Assembly (NCBI GenBank): GCA_963693305.1
Contig: OY855913.1
Coordinates: 12,460,701-12,524,700 of the forward strand
Origin: Meandrina meandrites
Taxonomy: Eukaryota; Cnidaria; Anthozoa; Scleractinia; Meandrinidae
Reading direction: 5' to 3'
Length of the DNA: 64,000 nt
A program made the position numbers and the translations under genes. The stretch's first letter is position 1; each line of letters begins with the position of its first letter. The notes below the pieces were generated by a model, which was not told where the DNA came from, ran no database searches, and worked only from the letters and a program-made list of their open reading frames with translations. Of the stretch, positions 52,043-63,525 are shown piece after piece.

Positions 52043-52827
52043 CATTAGAAAAGTGATGGGGGGGGGGGGGGGGGGGATTTTTGGCTTGCAAGAATTTTTT
52101 GGGGGCCCATTACCTGTGCAAGAATTTTTTTTTGACTGCAGCACTATGCACGAATTTATTTTTGACAAAATCTACTTCATGCACAATTTGCTATATACAT
52201 AGCTTCTTACTTTCCATTTATTTTATGACATTAAAAAGTAACTAGCTGTTTACAGGTGTATAGTGACAAATTGTGTAATTAATATACCTGTCAGGCCCGT
52301 GGGAACTAATTTTAAGGTGAGGGGACCCAAAAGTTAGCACTGATTGTGATGTACCTTTATATTGCTACTTATTTTATTTAAGGTTTTCGCGAAAATTTAT
52401 AATCACGCGAAATTAAATAAAACAAATACCCTACTAAATAGTAAAGTTACATGTAATTTGGCTAACAATTTCTTTCTAGTTGAATGTATGTTGCATGAAA
52501 ACTGTGATCTGGATGGCCCTGGATGCAATTTGAATTTTTTTTGTAATTTTTAAAAGACAAGCCCCACTGTTTGTTCCGGGTTTGTTGTATTGTTATCACC
52601 TTGGAAAAAATGCTCAACGATACAACACCGTTGTTGTTTCCATGGTATTTCATAATTTAATGGAATTTTGAATCTGTTTATTCCTTGCTAGCCGTTTCCG
52701 GGGGCAACTTTTTTTTAACGGACTCGAAACTCCATCAAATCATGAAATACCATGCATACAACATAGCGTAAGTGAACTTATCTGGCTTACAGTAGATCAC
52801 AACTTGAGATTAAAAGGTGCAAAATCC
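52043..52827. other. upstream of POR: G-run and GCAAGAATTTTT repeats
   Basis: A 20-base G-run at about 52057-52076 is followed by three GCAAGAATTTTTT or GCACGAATTT units to 52190. The remainder has no recognised gene; unsupported ORFs exist on both strands at 52362-52653. Confidence 0.45.
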
Positions 52828-53998
52828 AGTACTCCCGGCCTAACCAATCGATGAAACCGATAATCGATGATAATCGATATCAATCGATAACAATCGATGC
52901 CAATTAATCGATTGATATTGGAAATCGATAACCAATCGATGACGGAAAATTTTGTGACTTTTAATTTCATCGATTTTCATCGATTATCATCGATTACCAT
53001 CGATTTTCATCGATCGTTTTTTATTTGGTTTGATTCCATGTTGGTGTTATTACATCAACTCAGTGGCTCTTAAAAGCGATCAATACCTCATTTATTCATT
53101 TCCGTGACATACTATTATGTCTGTTATGCAGCAAAAACAAAGTTATTAAGAAAAGGGGCAAGGTTTACACTAGCGTATAGGTTACTTGTGAAATACAACA
53201 GCAAAAGTTATGTTATGTGCAGGCACAAGATGACGTAAGCTAAACAAGCCAAAGAAATATATACTTGAACAGGCAGCAACAGGAAAATAGTTTGGAGATA
53301 AGTGGCTTGGCCTAGGTAGATTCCTATGATCTCTAAAAGGAAAACCAAGTGAAGGAGCAAATACCACAGTCGATCTTTCTTCGCATCGAAGTAATAAACG
53401 GGATAGCGAAAAACGAATCCACTGATATTTTCTGTAGTATGTTCATTGCCGGGTCTATTTGTCGAGTACGACCGACCTCCGTCGTCAACTACGGCTTCGG
53501 TGGCTCTGTTGTTGTAGGATGTAGGTGGCCTAATTGTCCACGCTGGTTTGTAACTTTAAACGCGTTTCCACGCTCTCCCCGTTTTTTCGTAGCCACAAAC
53601 TCCTCACCGACTTCAACGGCGAAGTCGCAGGCATGTAGCCTTTGACCAAGCACTTAACAACAAGTGTCACGTCTTTTGGTTTATCCGCTTCTTCAGACAT
53701 TGTGCTAGTTTATGCGCGATCAGTCGTTTTAGGATTGCGAAAATCTATTTCCGGATATCCTGGAGACTTGTCATGGGGATGCCCATGTACGCCGCGTGAT
53801 ATCGATAACAATCGATGACAATCGATAGCAATCGATGACAATCGATGCCAATTAAGGAAATTTTATTTGTGACTATCGATTGGGCATCGATTGGCCGATG
53901 CCACCGGATATCAATTAACTAACCATCATCGATTGAAATCGATTGATTGATTGATTTCCGATCATCAATTTTCATCGATTGGTTAGGCCGGGAGTACT
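52828..53998. mobile_element. 1.17-kb element with AGTACTCCCGG ends and ATCGAT arrays
   Basis: Ends AGTACTCCCGGCCTAACCAA and TTGGTTAGGCCGGGAGTACT are inverted. Both subterminal zones carry dense ATCGAT/AATCGATGACAATCG arrays (52845-53015 and 53795-53975). TA flanks the CTCCC ends inside the 6-bp AGTACT, so the duplication is uncertain. The centre holds a broken minus-strand ORF (53489-53700). Confidence 0.75.
53489..53700 (-). pseudogene. frameshifted ORF inside the ATCGAT element, HIRAN-like
   Basis: From ATG at 53700 the minus strand reads MSEEADKPKDVTLVVKCLVK; after a +1 frame change near 53635 it continues VEVGEEFVATKKRGERGNAF and VTNQRGQLGHLHP to TAG at 53491-53489. The VGEE...GNAFKV...GQLGHL pattern weakly resembles HIRAN domains (nucleic-acid-binding modules). 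One frame break; function not asserted. Confidence 0.35.
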
Positions 53999-54139
53999 TT
54001 GTGGAGCATATCTCGCGATCAGTTGAATCAAGCCAAGGTCAATCTTTACAAATTACTGTGAATGTATGAGATCAAATACCGTATCGTGACGCGTATATCG
54101 CGCGGCCTCAAACACAGATGATTGTCTGCCTGTGCATTC

Positions 54140-55418
54140 GGGAGAGGACAAAACATGGACCCCTGGTCCATGGACCCCCTCTTTGGACCGGGTCCATGGA
54201 CCCCCTTCATGGACCGAGTCCATGGACCCCCTTCATGGACCGGGTCCATGGACCCCCATTTTTTTATTTATTTTTTTTTCTGTTTCATTTTTTGTTTTCT
54301 GTTTTCTTCTATTTGTCGTTTTTATTATTTTTTTTGTTAAAAAAAATATAGAAAATTAGAAGAAAAAAGAAATAAAATTAAAGCTCACAAAGCCAAATCA
54401 CATGGACCCCTTGTTTGTTCATTTCTTGTTTCCTATTTTTTTCTATTTTCATTCTTTTTAACGAAAAAAAATAGAAAAAATAAAAAATAAAAGTAAAACA
54501 CACAAAGCTATTCTCCTTCGCAGCCGTTGTTTGGGCTCGGTGGGGGAGGGAGCGTTGCGTGACGAGCCCAAACAATGGCTGCATAGGAGACAAGCACAAA
54601 GCCAAATCACAGTGATTTCTTATTTTTAATATAAGTAATGATAATAATTAATCAACTTTTAGTTTTCTCAAAATAAAGCAACAACGTACAGTCTCTGGCT
54701 AGGCTCGACAAAGACAAGTATGTCATCTGTGATAAGATCAATACATCTTGCTTGCAACAGCATTAATGAAAAAGCCGGGTCCGGCATTTCAAATATAAAT
54801 ACAAGCAATTATAATATTTTCACGGAATATTTCAGACCTTGTCCTTCCAGAGCAAACGCTTTGAGAGCTTAAAGCATATCTTGCAAATAGAAATGAGCCA
54901 AAAAAAAACCCGCATTTATAGCGAAACGTGTGGCAAATTATGGAGCTTGAGGTGTCAAACTTTACAAACAGGAAACTGTGCAGACCTATATATAAACCTC
55001 TAGACATTTGCTAGACCAAAGTCTTACAGCTCTACTCAACTAAAAGTGTCTCCAAATGATACAGGCTTAAAGTCGAAAGACAGGACACAATACGGCCAAT
55101 GTACAAATTTCACGAACGTAAGAGTCGTGCAGGCCTGTCACCTTTATTATACCAATCATCAACAAAGACATTTTGTCCCACTGTGTCAGCAGCCTCTCAT
55201 CGCCAACAAGATGGAAAATAGAGTGTCCATGGACCCAGTAACTGTGATTTGGCTTTGTGTGATTTATTTTTTTATATAAAAAATATAGACAAATAGAAAA
55301 AAAAAGAAAGCAAGAAATGAAAAATAACAATTAAAAAAAAATTAAAAAAATAGGGGGTCCATGGACCCGGTCCATGAAGGGGGTTCATGGACCAGGGGTC
55401 CATGTTTTGTCCTCTCCC
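54140..55418. mobile_element. 1.28-kb TIR element with 9-bp target duplication
   Basis: Ends GGGAGAGGACAAAACATGGA and TCCATGTTTTGTCCTCTCCC are inverted, and TGTGCATTC flanks both sides (54131-54139, 55419-55427). The left end carries about four 26-bp units of the type TTCATGGACCGGGTCCATGG, the right end two. An inner inverted motif (AAAGCCAAATCAC) recurs at 54391, 54598 and inverted at 55245. It has AT-rich homopolymer runs and no transposase. A Mutator-like non-autonomous element fits the 9-bp duplication. Confidence 0.85.
54508..54592. repeat. nested palindrome TCTCCTTCGCAGCCGTTGTTT
   Basis: CTCCTTCGCAGCCGTTGTTT and AAACAATGGCTGCATAGGAG pair around GGGCTCGGTGGGGGAGGG. It is a longer relative of the hairpin at 36783-36821 and sits inside the element at 54140-55418. 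Confidence 0.7.
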
Positions 55419-55439
55419 TGTGCATTCCTGTTGTAATTT

Positions 55440-55565
55440 TGAAACATCGTCAACAATCACTCAATTTGTGTGGGCATCCTGTGTTCTGTCTCGCAGCAGT
55501 CTTCCAGTCTCACCGATGTAAACTTTGCCGCATTCACAGTAAACAAAGCCATATTACTTAACCGG
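55440..55565 (-). mobile_element. Penelope-like GIY-YIG fragment
   Basis: The minus strand reads CECGKVYIGETGRLLRDRTQ, then DAHTN and a stop. CxCGKVYIGETGR..R is the classic GIY-YIG core of Penelope-like endonucleases. Only this core remains. The element at 54140-55418 inserted beside it. Confidence 0.7.
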
Positions 55566-55610
55566 ACAGACAGCGTCTTTTGCGCACCAGGTGTGATCGC
55601 ATGCGCAGTG

Positions 55611-56769
55611 TAGTTTCCGACTTGGAAACAGCGCGTTCGCCTTGTTGTAGAGAGCTTCGAAGTTGCTCAGAATGACCTTTGACAGACGGTGAGACCGCAA
55701 TAGACTTAAACTTGGTCGCGTTGCATATAGGACGTTACTGTTCCAGACACTTACAGACTAATAAAATTAATTGCGGCTTTCAGTGGGCGTCACGAAGTGT
55801 CCGAGCCAGCAGCATTTTGGAAACCTCTACAAATTTCAGGGCCAACATGTATGGGCACTTTACTGAAAAAAAAAAAACAAAAAAAAACAAGACCAGGCGT
55901 GCCCGGAAGTGGCGAGTCTATCCGAGACCGTGAAAAACACGTATATATGACAAAGAGGGCAAAATTACTGTATTCTGATTGGCTGAGACAAAGGGCATTT
56001 TTTCTTAATTTTAATAATTATCCGGGGCAAAATTACTTGATCCTGATTGCACGAGCAGAAAAAATACTCGTTTCTGATTAGCTGAGCATGCTGCAGTTAG
56101 TTGGCTTATTGAAAGCGACATTTTGAGCAGAATTTTCAGACACAGTGTATGTCGCTTCGGAATTTGACTTCAGTTTCCCATTATTTGATGAAAAGGAATG
56201 CAAACAGGATGATAGCTTGAAAAAGAAATTCCGAAAGCTGAATCTCAGGAAAAAAGAGATTATTACCTTTAAAACCAGAAAACTTGCATCAGCTAGACAC
56301 TTGGCGAGCTTGCGACGAAATTAATTCATGGTTGCAGCCAACCGGACTTCTTCGTTTAATTACTTCTGTCAAATGCGATTTCATCACATGCAACCCAGAG
56401 TAAAGAGAACGGGGTTTGCGCAGAAAAAGAAGATGGTCATATTTAAACGGAAGAAATTACCTCTGCAAAATTGTTTGGATTCGTCGTTTGCTGATTATCG
56501 ATGTCTGAGGATTGACATGTCAACAGCTCCAGCAGCTCGCAGCGGAAAGCTTACGTTTTACTTGCCTTGGTGTGTGTACGCTGCTTACATTACAATGTAA
56601 GCTTACTTAATTAAGCGCAACCACCAACGTTATCTTGTTCTGAGTGAAACAGATACTCAATTTTTTCGTTTTTCTGTGTGATTTTATGGAATATTCGTTC
56701 CGCCGGCTAAATTTAGCTTTACACGTTGAAGAATTTTCTAAAAGTTTGCCCTCTATATCAAAACAAGTA
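55611..56769. other. no host gene recognised
   Basis: Contains a repeated motif (GCAAAATTACT..TGATTGGCTGAG / GCAAAATTACTTGATCCTGATTG, 55960-56095). A frame at 56161-56325 (DFSFPLFDEKECKQDDSLKK) and the ORF at 56328-56600 look partly protein-like but have no recognised family. Confidence 0.35.
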
Positions 56770-57058
56770 CCTTATTATAGGAAATTAACGCTTCATGAAA
56801 TTAACGCGAATTTGAAAAATTCGTGTTAATTTTTGTGAGCGTTAATTTCAACGCCCTTAATTTAGTGGAGCGTTATTTTCCGCGCCATAAATTAAGTGGA
56901 GCGCTAATTTGGATTTTTTTAGCATTGATTTATCAGGGTGGCGCTTAAAAGAACTCTTGAAGTAGCAAGATTTGTTTGGTTTTGGATTTTGTTAACTTGC
57001 TAACAGTGTGAAGATGATCTTTTGCAACGACACGAGCGTGGGACAAAGAAAAATTCTG

Positions 57059-57134
57059 AGTCCCCGACGGGAATCGAACCCATGGCCTCCCAGATACCGG
57101 TTGGGCGCTCTAACCAATTGAGCTACAAGAGACT
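57059..57134 (-). tRNA. tRNA-like sequence (degenerate, anticodon-like GGT)
   Basis: The minus strand has an acceptor pairing AGTCTCT with GGGGACT, an A box TAGCTCAATTGGTTAGAGC and a B box GGTTCGATTCC, 76 bp in all. The anticodon stem CCCAA..CTGGG has a mismatch, and the position-33 U is replaced by C, so a working tRNA-Thr is doubtful. It may be a tRNA pseudogene or a SINE head; no SINE body was recognised. Confidence 0.6.
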
Positions 57135-57427
57135 CGTTGCTGCTATTATGTTATTGCTAACTATTGGAACTAACAGTATGTTACAATAAATTTGTTCCTG
57201 TTGTCTCTTCAAGTTCCGTTTCGTTGTGTGGTCGCGTTCAGGCGGGGATACACCTGAAGCCCGTTACTTGGGTTTAATGCGAATATCTCGTCCGCGTTTC
57301 AAGAAATCCAGAAACTCTATGCTCTTTTCACAAAGCTATTTTTAGGGGGGTTTTTGTAAATTTTTGGGTGATTTTTTGGAATGTTTGGGAAGAGATAGTT
57401 TTTCTCAAAGGGTTAGTAAAATTTGGA

Positions 57428-57573
57428 TAAATAAATATATGTTATTTACCGGCTGGGAGGTCCGTATCGTGAAAAACTGTGACCGAGGCAGGCCGAGGGC
57501 AGCATTTTCAAGGCCGAGGTCACAGTTTTTCACGATACGGACCGACCCAAAGCTGGTAAATAACTTATTTATT
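57428..57573. repeat. 146-bp palindrome
   Basis: GTCCGTATCGTGAAAAACTG and CAGTTTTTCACGATACGGAC are perfect inverted arms extended outward by GTTATTTACC / GGTAAATAAC and AAATAAATA / TTATTTATT. The centre repeats GGCCGAGG. Confidence 0.8.
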
Positions 57574-58648
57574 TTTTTCTAACTCGGTTAAAAAAAGAAC
57601 TGAAAAGATCGTCTTGCAAAATGTAATTGTATTTTACGCGCGCATCCAATGTTGAATCGATCGCTAAGCTACGGCAAGAGTGAAGAATGATTTGTTTACC
57701 GCCAAACAAAATAAATTTGCTAAAGTGAACAGTACTCACGGAAAAGGTCATCAGAAAAAAAGAGAAAAGTAACTTTAATAATAAAAAAGAAGCACAATGT
57801 AGCAGCAAAAGAGAGCATAAAATAATCTCGAGTCAAGTGAAATTGAATGAAGCTGAACTGAATGTGTAGTTTGGTCGCCTGCACACGGCACAATTTTGCA
57901 AGAATTTATTTGACCGTTTTTTATCAAAACATCTCATTTTCTTGAATGGTGATAAGTAGTATTCGGTTTTGGCGAAAAGTAGCAGAAAGGCAAAGCGTCT
58001 GAAAGGATAAATCGAGTCTGTAAACCAGTGACTTGCAGTAAACCGCATTACTGCGTGAAAACCAGTGCGAATGCACAACAACGATCGAAAAACTACGGCT
58101 CTAAAACTATAACTTGTTTTGCCAATAAATACAAAGAATACTCGCCTATTGGAGAACTTCAAGGCCTTTTATTCCGTTACTAATTTAGCTTTTGAAAGAA
58201 TCAATCAGGAATGTAAGCCGGCGACTTGTAGCTATAGGTAAGCGCAACTTGGCATGAATATCAGTGCGAATGCACAAACAACGATCGACAAACTACCGCC
58301 ATAGAACTTGAACAATTTGATTTTGTCGATAAAGAGAATGAATACTCGCCTTTTGGAGAACTTCAAGGCCTTTAATTCCACTGCTTACGTTTCCTTTCAT
58401 ATTTAAAACGGCTGGTAAACAACTACATTAATTTTGGACAGCAAAACTTTCATGAGTTCGTTCGTCTCGCCGCGAAATGAAAACACAGCGAGCTAGCCGG
58501 GCGGAATCGCTCCGTGAGCGGGCAAGATCGAAAATTTCCGCCCGCTCCCGGAACCAATCAGATTGCAGGATTTGGAGAATTCCGCCCGCTCACGAGCCAA
58601 GAAAAAAATAAGAAATATTATGATTTTCAAATTAGAATTTGAAGTTAA

Positions 58649-59711
58649 AAATTATTATTAAATTCTCAACCTCGCATAATGCAATTCTAGCTTTCTGATT
58701 GGTTCACTAGATCTCGGTTATTTAACAATTATTCCATGAGCCCGCGTTGGATACGAGGTGGTAAATAGCCAACGAGGCGCGAAGCGCCGAGTTGGCTATA
58801 ACCACTCGTATCCAACAAGGGCGAATGGAATAATTGTTTTATTAAATTCTTCTTTAGTATAAATCAACTGGACATTTCATTTTGATGTAAACGAAGTGAT
58901 AGTATGAGGAGGCGGGAAAATTTGTGGCGCGGTGTTCACTTTTTGAGTTGAATGAACTACGCGAGGAAAGCGAGCGAGAGAGTTTTCTTCTGAAGATTTT
59001 CCTCGGAAAATCTCCTCGTAAATCGTCTTTTCATCCTGGAAAATTGTGACAACAATTAAGGTTTACGGGAAGATCCGAAGCAATAGCTTTTCTGGAAATT
59101 ATACGCCTTGTGCAAGACGAGCGAAGCAAGTGTTTACATATTGTACTTGTTTACGGCTCCACGGCTGTCATCAAGACTACTACATTATGCTGAAACGAAA
59201 TTGCACTCAGATTCGATGAAGTTTATTGAAGTATAAAAGGACAAGATCAAGACTGAAAGGTAACAAACTTAACTGAAGTGCTGAGCCACATTTACGTCTA
59301 ACACTGAATGAAATTGTGTCAGTTTTCTGGTCTTCCCGTAAATTATTTTCTGCTTTTCTTCTTCGTTTAGTCGCTCTTGTTGTACATTTACAAGTATTGT
59401 TAATTAAACGTTTCGCATCAATCCTTTCAGTTTTACGTAGTTGAGTCAACTATGGCATTTTGTGGTATTTGTGTGGTTTTTGGGAAGGCACTGTCGATTA
59501 TTTCTTGTATATAAAGCTTATAAACCTCGCCAAATTTGCCATTTTTCTGATGGAACTTTCGCTTCCCGCAGGAAAATTTTTAAACTGAGCGGCACTTGTC
59601 GCACTCGTTTCCCATATAAGGTCAAACGCAGGTATAATGGCTGATAACCGAGATCTAGTGAACCAATCAGAAAGCTAGAATTGTATTATCCGAGGTTGAG
59701 AATTTAATAAC
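58649..59711. mobile_element. TIR element with 63-bp ends (a-b-a')
   Basis: The left end (CAATTCTAGCTTTCTGATTG, then GTTCACTAGATCTCGG) is inverted at the right end (59644-59706), enclosing about 920 bp. Just inside the left end is a strong hairpin (GTTGGATACGAGG... / ...TCGTATCCAAC, 58747-58822). A plus ORF at 59441-59644 (SQLWHFVVFVWFLGRHCRLF) is unrecognised. Confidence 0.65.
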
Positions 59712-60638
59712 AGCCATTATACCTGCGTTTGACCTTATATGGGAAACGAGTGCGGCAAGTGCCGCTCAGTTTAAAAATTTTCCTGCGGGAAGCGAAAGTT
59801 CCATCAGAAAAATGGCAAATTCTGGCGAGGTTTATAAGCTTATACAAGATATAATCGACAGTGCCTTCCCTAAAACCACACAAATACCACAAAATTCAAT
59901 AGTTGACTCAACTAAGTAAAACGGAAAGGATTGATGCGAAACGTTAAATTAAAAATATTTGTTAATGTACAACAAGAGCGACTAAACGAAGAAGAAAAGC
60001 AGAAAATAATTTACGGGAAGACCAGAAAATGACACAATTTCATTCAGTGTTAGACATAAATGTGGCTCAGCACTTCAGTTAAGTTTGTTACCTTTCAATC
60101 TTGATCTTGTCCTTTTATACTTCAATAAACTTCATCGAATCTGAGTGCAATTTCGTTTCAGCATAATGTAGTAGTCTTGATGACAGCCGTGGAGCCGTAA
60201 ACAAGTACAAATATGTAAACACTTGCTTCGCTCGTCTTGCACAAGGTCCACAAGGCGTATAATTTCCAGAAAAGCTATTGCTTCAGATCTTCCTGTAAAC
60301 CTTAATTGTTGTCACAATTTTCCAGGATGAAAAGACGATTTACGAGGAGATTTTCCGAGGAAAATCTTTAGAAGAAAACTCTCTCGCTCGCTTTCCTCAC
60401 GTGTTTCATTCAACTCAAAAAGTGAACACCGCGCCACAAATTTTCCCGCCTCCTCATACTATCACTTCGTTTACATCAAAATGAAATGTCCAGTTGATTT
60501 ATACTAAAGAAGAATTTAACAAAACAATTATTCCATTCGCCCTTGTTGGATACGAGTGGTTATAGCCAACTCGGCCCTTCGCGCCTCGTTGGCTATTTAC
60601 CACCTTGTATCCAACGCGGGCTCATGGAATAATTGTTA
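59711..60638. repeat. inverted duplicate of the element interior (b')
   Basis: This is the reverse complement of 58722-59643 with few differences, including the hairpin and the ORF (59892-59704 minus, sharing SRRKIFKLSGTCRTRFPYKV). Together with 58649-59711 the order is a-b-a'-b'. Confidence 0.85.
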
Positions 60639-61681
60639 AGTAAATGGACACCCAAACAGTCCCCTGGCAACCTGGAGTGCTACTGTGTGGGGGTTAACTG
60701 TCTGGTGGTGTTCCAAAAATTATTTTCTTTCCTCTATCCCTTCTTTAAATGTCTTAAAATTTCACTCAAAATCGAGTATACCACCACCTTAATTTCCTTC
60801 ATTTTGAAATTTTAGCACCTCTTTAGGGTAATTTTTCCTTCACTTCGCGTTAATTAAGTCACGTTAATTTCCAATACCTTAATTAACACGAGCGTTAATT
60901 TCCTATAATAAGGTAATCGCATGTTTCCTCTTAAAATTGAGGATGAATGTCACTTGTGTGTTAAATTTTATGCGGCCCCCATAAGAGGAACCGAATTAGC
61001 CCTTTGAGCGGGCCGGTATATCGTTAACAAGGGGCGGAATAAATTAAGTAGGTGACATCATAGGCTATTGACTTGTCACCGCCAGTGTCGGAAGTGACCT
61101 CATCAAAAATGACGACACCATCAGAGCGTTAGGGTGTTGGAACGCAGGGATTTAAGACGTCACAATACCCCAGGGGTTAACGTCATAAAAAATGATGAGA
61201 TCATAATCTAAAAATGGAATGAGATCATAATTTAGAAGTCTTTTCAGAGGCAAAATTATCGGTGAATGAATGAATGAAATACTTTATTATAGTGTCAGTG
61301 GTAGTGGTAAAACTAATTGGGGACACTATTTACATTAAAATATTTCTAATTTACATAAAGTTTAAAATATTTACACTAAATTCTAAGAAAAAAATAAATA
61401 AATAATTGAGCAAAGAATACTTTTTAGTATAATTATTACAGCGAAAGGTTCACATAGTGTTACGTTGCAGGTTTATGGAACGCTTGCGATGTTTTCTCGA
61501 TTTCAGTAGATTATATCTGCTTCATTCTAAATTGTACCTTTTAACATTGCTCAGTTTTCAATACGCTGTTGAACACCGTTATATTGTTGGATGTATTTTA
61601 AAGCGAAGTTTTATACGATTTTCCCACTGTTGCAAGCCGCTCGGAGTCACGGCTATTGGTTGTTTGCTGTCAATTCGGGTG

Positions 61682-61821
61682 AATGCCCGATTCCCTCCAT
61701 GGTGCGCGCCTGCAGGGATTCACGGTAGTTGTATTCATCGTTGCTAAGTCTCGTGTATGGTTTGATGAATACATCTACCATGATTTTCTGCAGGTGCGCG
61801 CCATAGAGGGAATCGCGCATT
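61682..61821. mobile_element. 140-bp palindromic MITE, copy 2
   Basis: Same length and layout as 10008-10147, starting AATGCCCGATTCCCTCCATG and ending AGAGGGAATCGCGCATT. Only a handful of base differences separate the two copies. Confidence 0.8.
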
Positions 61822-61914
61822 GTGACATCATTGAATGCCTTTGGTCAATGTCATTTGCATGACTCATTTGCATAACTCATTTGCATTAACGGACTTTCAA
61901 CCCGATAGCATTAA

Positions 61915-62732
61915 TCAGGACAACTCGGATTAATATTAATCCGTGGATTATAATAATAATAGATTATAATAGGCTTATTATAATCCGGTAATAGATTATT
62001 ATAATCCAGTAATAGATTATTATAATCCAGTAATAGATTAAGGCACGGCGAAAAATTGGAAGGATTAGATTATTATTATTATTAATAATATAATCCGGAT
62101 GAATATTAATCTCTATTATAATCGAGATAAAATTCTCGTGAATGTTCGGAGATACTGATATACAGCTCTAATGACAGGCACACTGCAGACATAACACAGG
62201 ACTGACAGGACATAACACTGACCACATCATTCACATAACTATCACTTGCATATGCTAGAGCTGGTAGATACCACGATGTTGACCCTAGAAGTAAATGAAA
62301 AGGAGCAAGCACCTCTGGGCCAGCGAATCCGCGCACTCCTTTGATCTTTAAATAATGCCAATCTTCGGAAGCTTTGGACAAAGATTAATCCCAGATAGGA
62401 ATAATATAAATACTACATACGGTCCGGACGATTAATAGCAATCCTACCTAGGATTAATATACATCAGGATTAATATTAATATTAATATTTAAGTAGGATT
62501 AATATTAATATTAATATTAATCAGTTTAATATAATCAGTTTAATATTAATCTTACATAAGATTAATATTAATCCTAATAGATTAAGGCACGGCTCAAACC
62601 TCAGTAAAAGATTATAATAATCTATTACTGGATTATAATAATCTATTACTGGATCATAATAATCCATTACTGGATTATAATAATCATTAAGATTAATATT
62701 AATGCGATTAATATTAATCCGAGTTGTCCTGA
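61915..62732. mobile_element. TTAA-flanked AT-rich element, TCAGGACAACTCGG family
   Basis: Ends TCAGGACAACTCGGATTAAT and ATTAATCCGAGTTGTCCTGA are inverted and abut TTAA (61911-61914, 62733-62736). Both subterminal zones carry arrays of TAATAGATTATTATAATCCAG. The centre (62105-62440) is non-repetitive and has an unrecognised minus ORF. 818 bp. Confidence 0.8.
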
Positions 62733-62736
62733 TTAA

Positions 62737-63520
62737 TGTGGGAATTCATTTACAGATTCGCCAAAGCCTGGAAACAATCGATTGAATGAAAGGAACGCAT
62801 TCGTCCTATATCGGGGTTATCTGAAGCGTTAAACCTGCTTGAACTCTCCGTCATTGTCAAGCCAGGTGTAAAATTGTGGAAAACTCTCTAAATTTGCGTG
62901 AACGAAAATTAAAACCAACAAATTGAGCTCGTTGCAAATTTGACAGCTGATTGCATTGGATCAAACGTTTTTCCAATGTGCGACAACTGATTATTAAATT
63001 CAGACATTCTCTATTTCAATTTAACCAAAATGACAAAGTTTGGTTTTTTTGTTTGATGTTGACAGGGTGTCCTTCAGAGTGCAAAAAGGCGAAATCACTT
63101 CTCTTTTATTGTATTTAATTTTAGACCGCTGCATAAATAATCTATGTATAGTAAAATGCCTTGTATAAAATCTGTTTTTATCTTGAACAGTGGCGTGCGT
63201 TTTGAAATGAAAAGTTACTGAAAAATATAAAAACATTGCTTATCAGCATAAACATCATAATCAGCATAAACATCATATACATTGCACTATGCTCCGCACC
63301 TGAGTTTTATCGTGGAATGCGTTACGGTCTTTTTGTCACGCTTTTCCGTTGCTTCACTTTATAATTAAAAGCGATTTATTCAAAAAGTGAACGGATACCA
63401 CACAATACTCTTACATGTTGCACATTCTATAACATGTTCTTCGATTGCTTGAAAGACTCGATTATATCTGTAAACAATACTCCGCGTCACATTTTCAGAC
63501 TAGAGATCGAGAGGTGAACC
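62737..63520. other. nothing recognised
   Basis: AT-rich DNA without splice-supported exons or element ends. Confidence 0.4.
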
Positions 63521-63525
63521 CTGAA

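Larger units (their letters stand above)
56770..60913. mobile_element. 4.1-kb TA-flanked inverted-repeat element, copy 2
   Basis: Ends CCTTATTATAGGAAATTAAC and GTTAATTTCCTATAATAAGG are inverted and flanked by TA (56768-56769, 60914-60915). Subterminal GCGTTAATTT motifs are dense at both ends. It shares ends with 9517-10876. The interior holds a tRNA-like sequence, a 146-bp palindrome and a large fold-back, apparently later insertions. No transposase recognised. Confidence 0.7.

Noticed and set aside
57059..57134. Functional tRNA-Thr gene
   Set aside because: The anticodon loop lacks the invariant U33 and the stem has a mismatch; kept only as tRNA-like.
61262..61300. LINE 3' end suggested by GAATGAATGAATG and ACTTTATTATAG
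   Set aside because: Too short and simple to assign; no coding region adjoins it.
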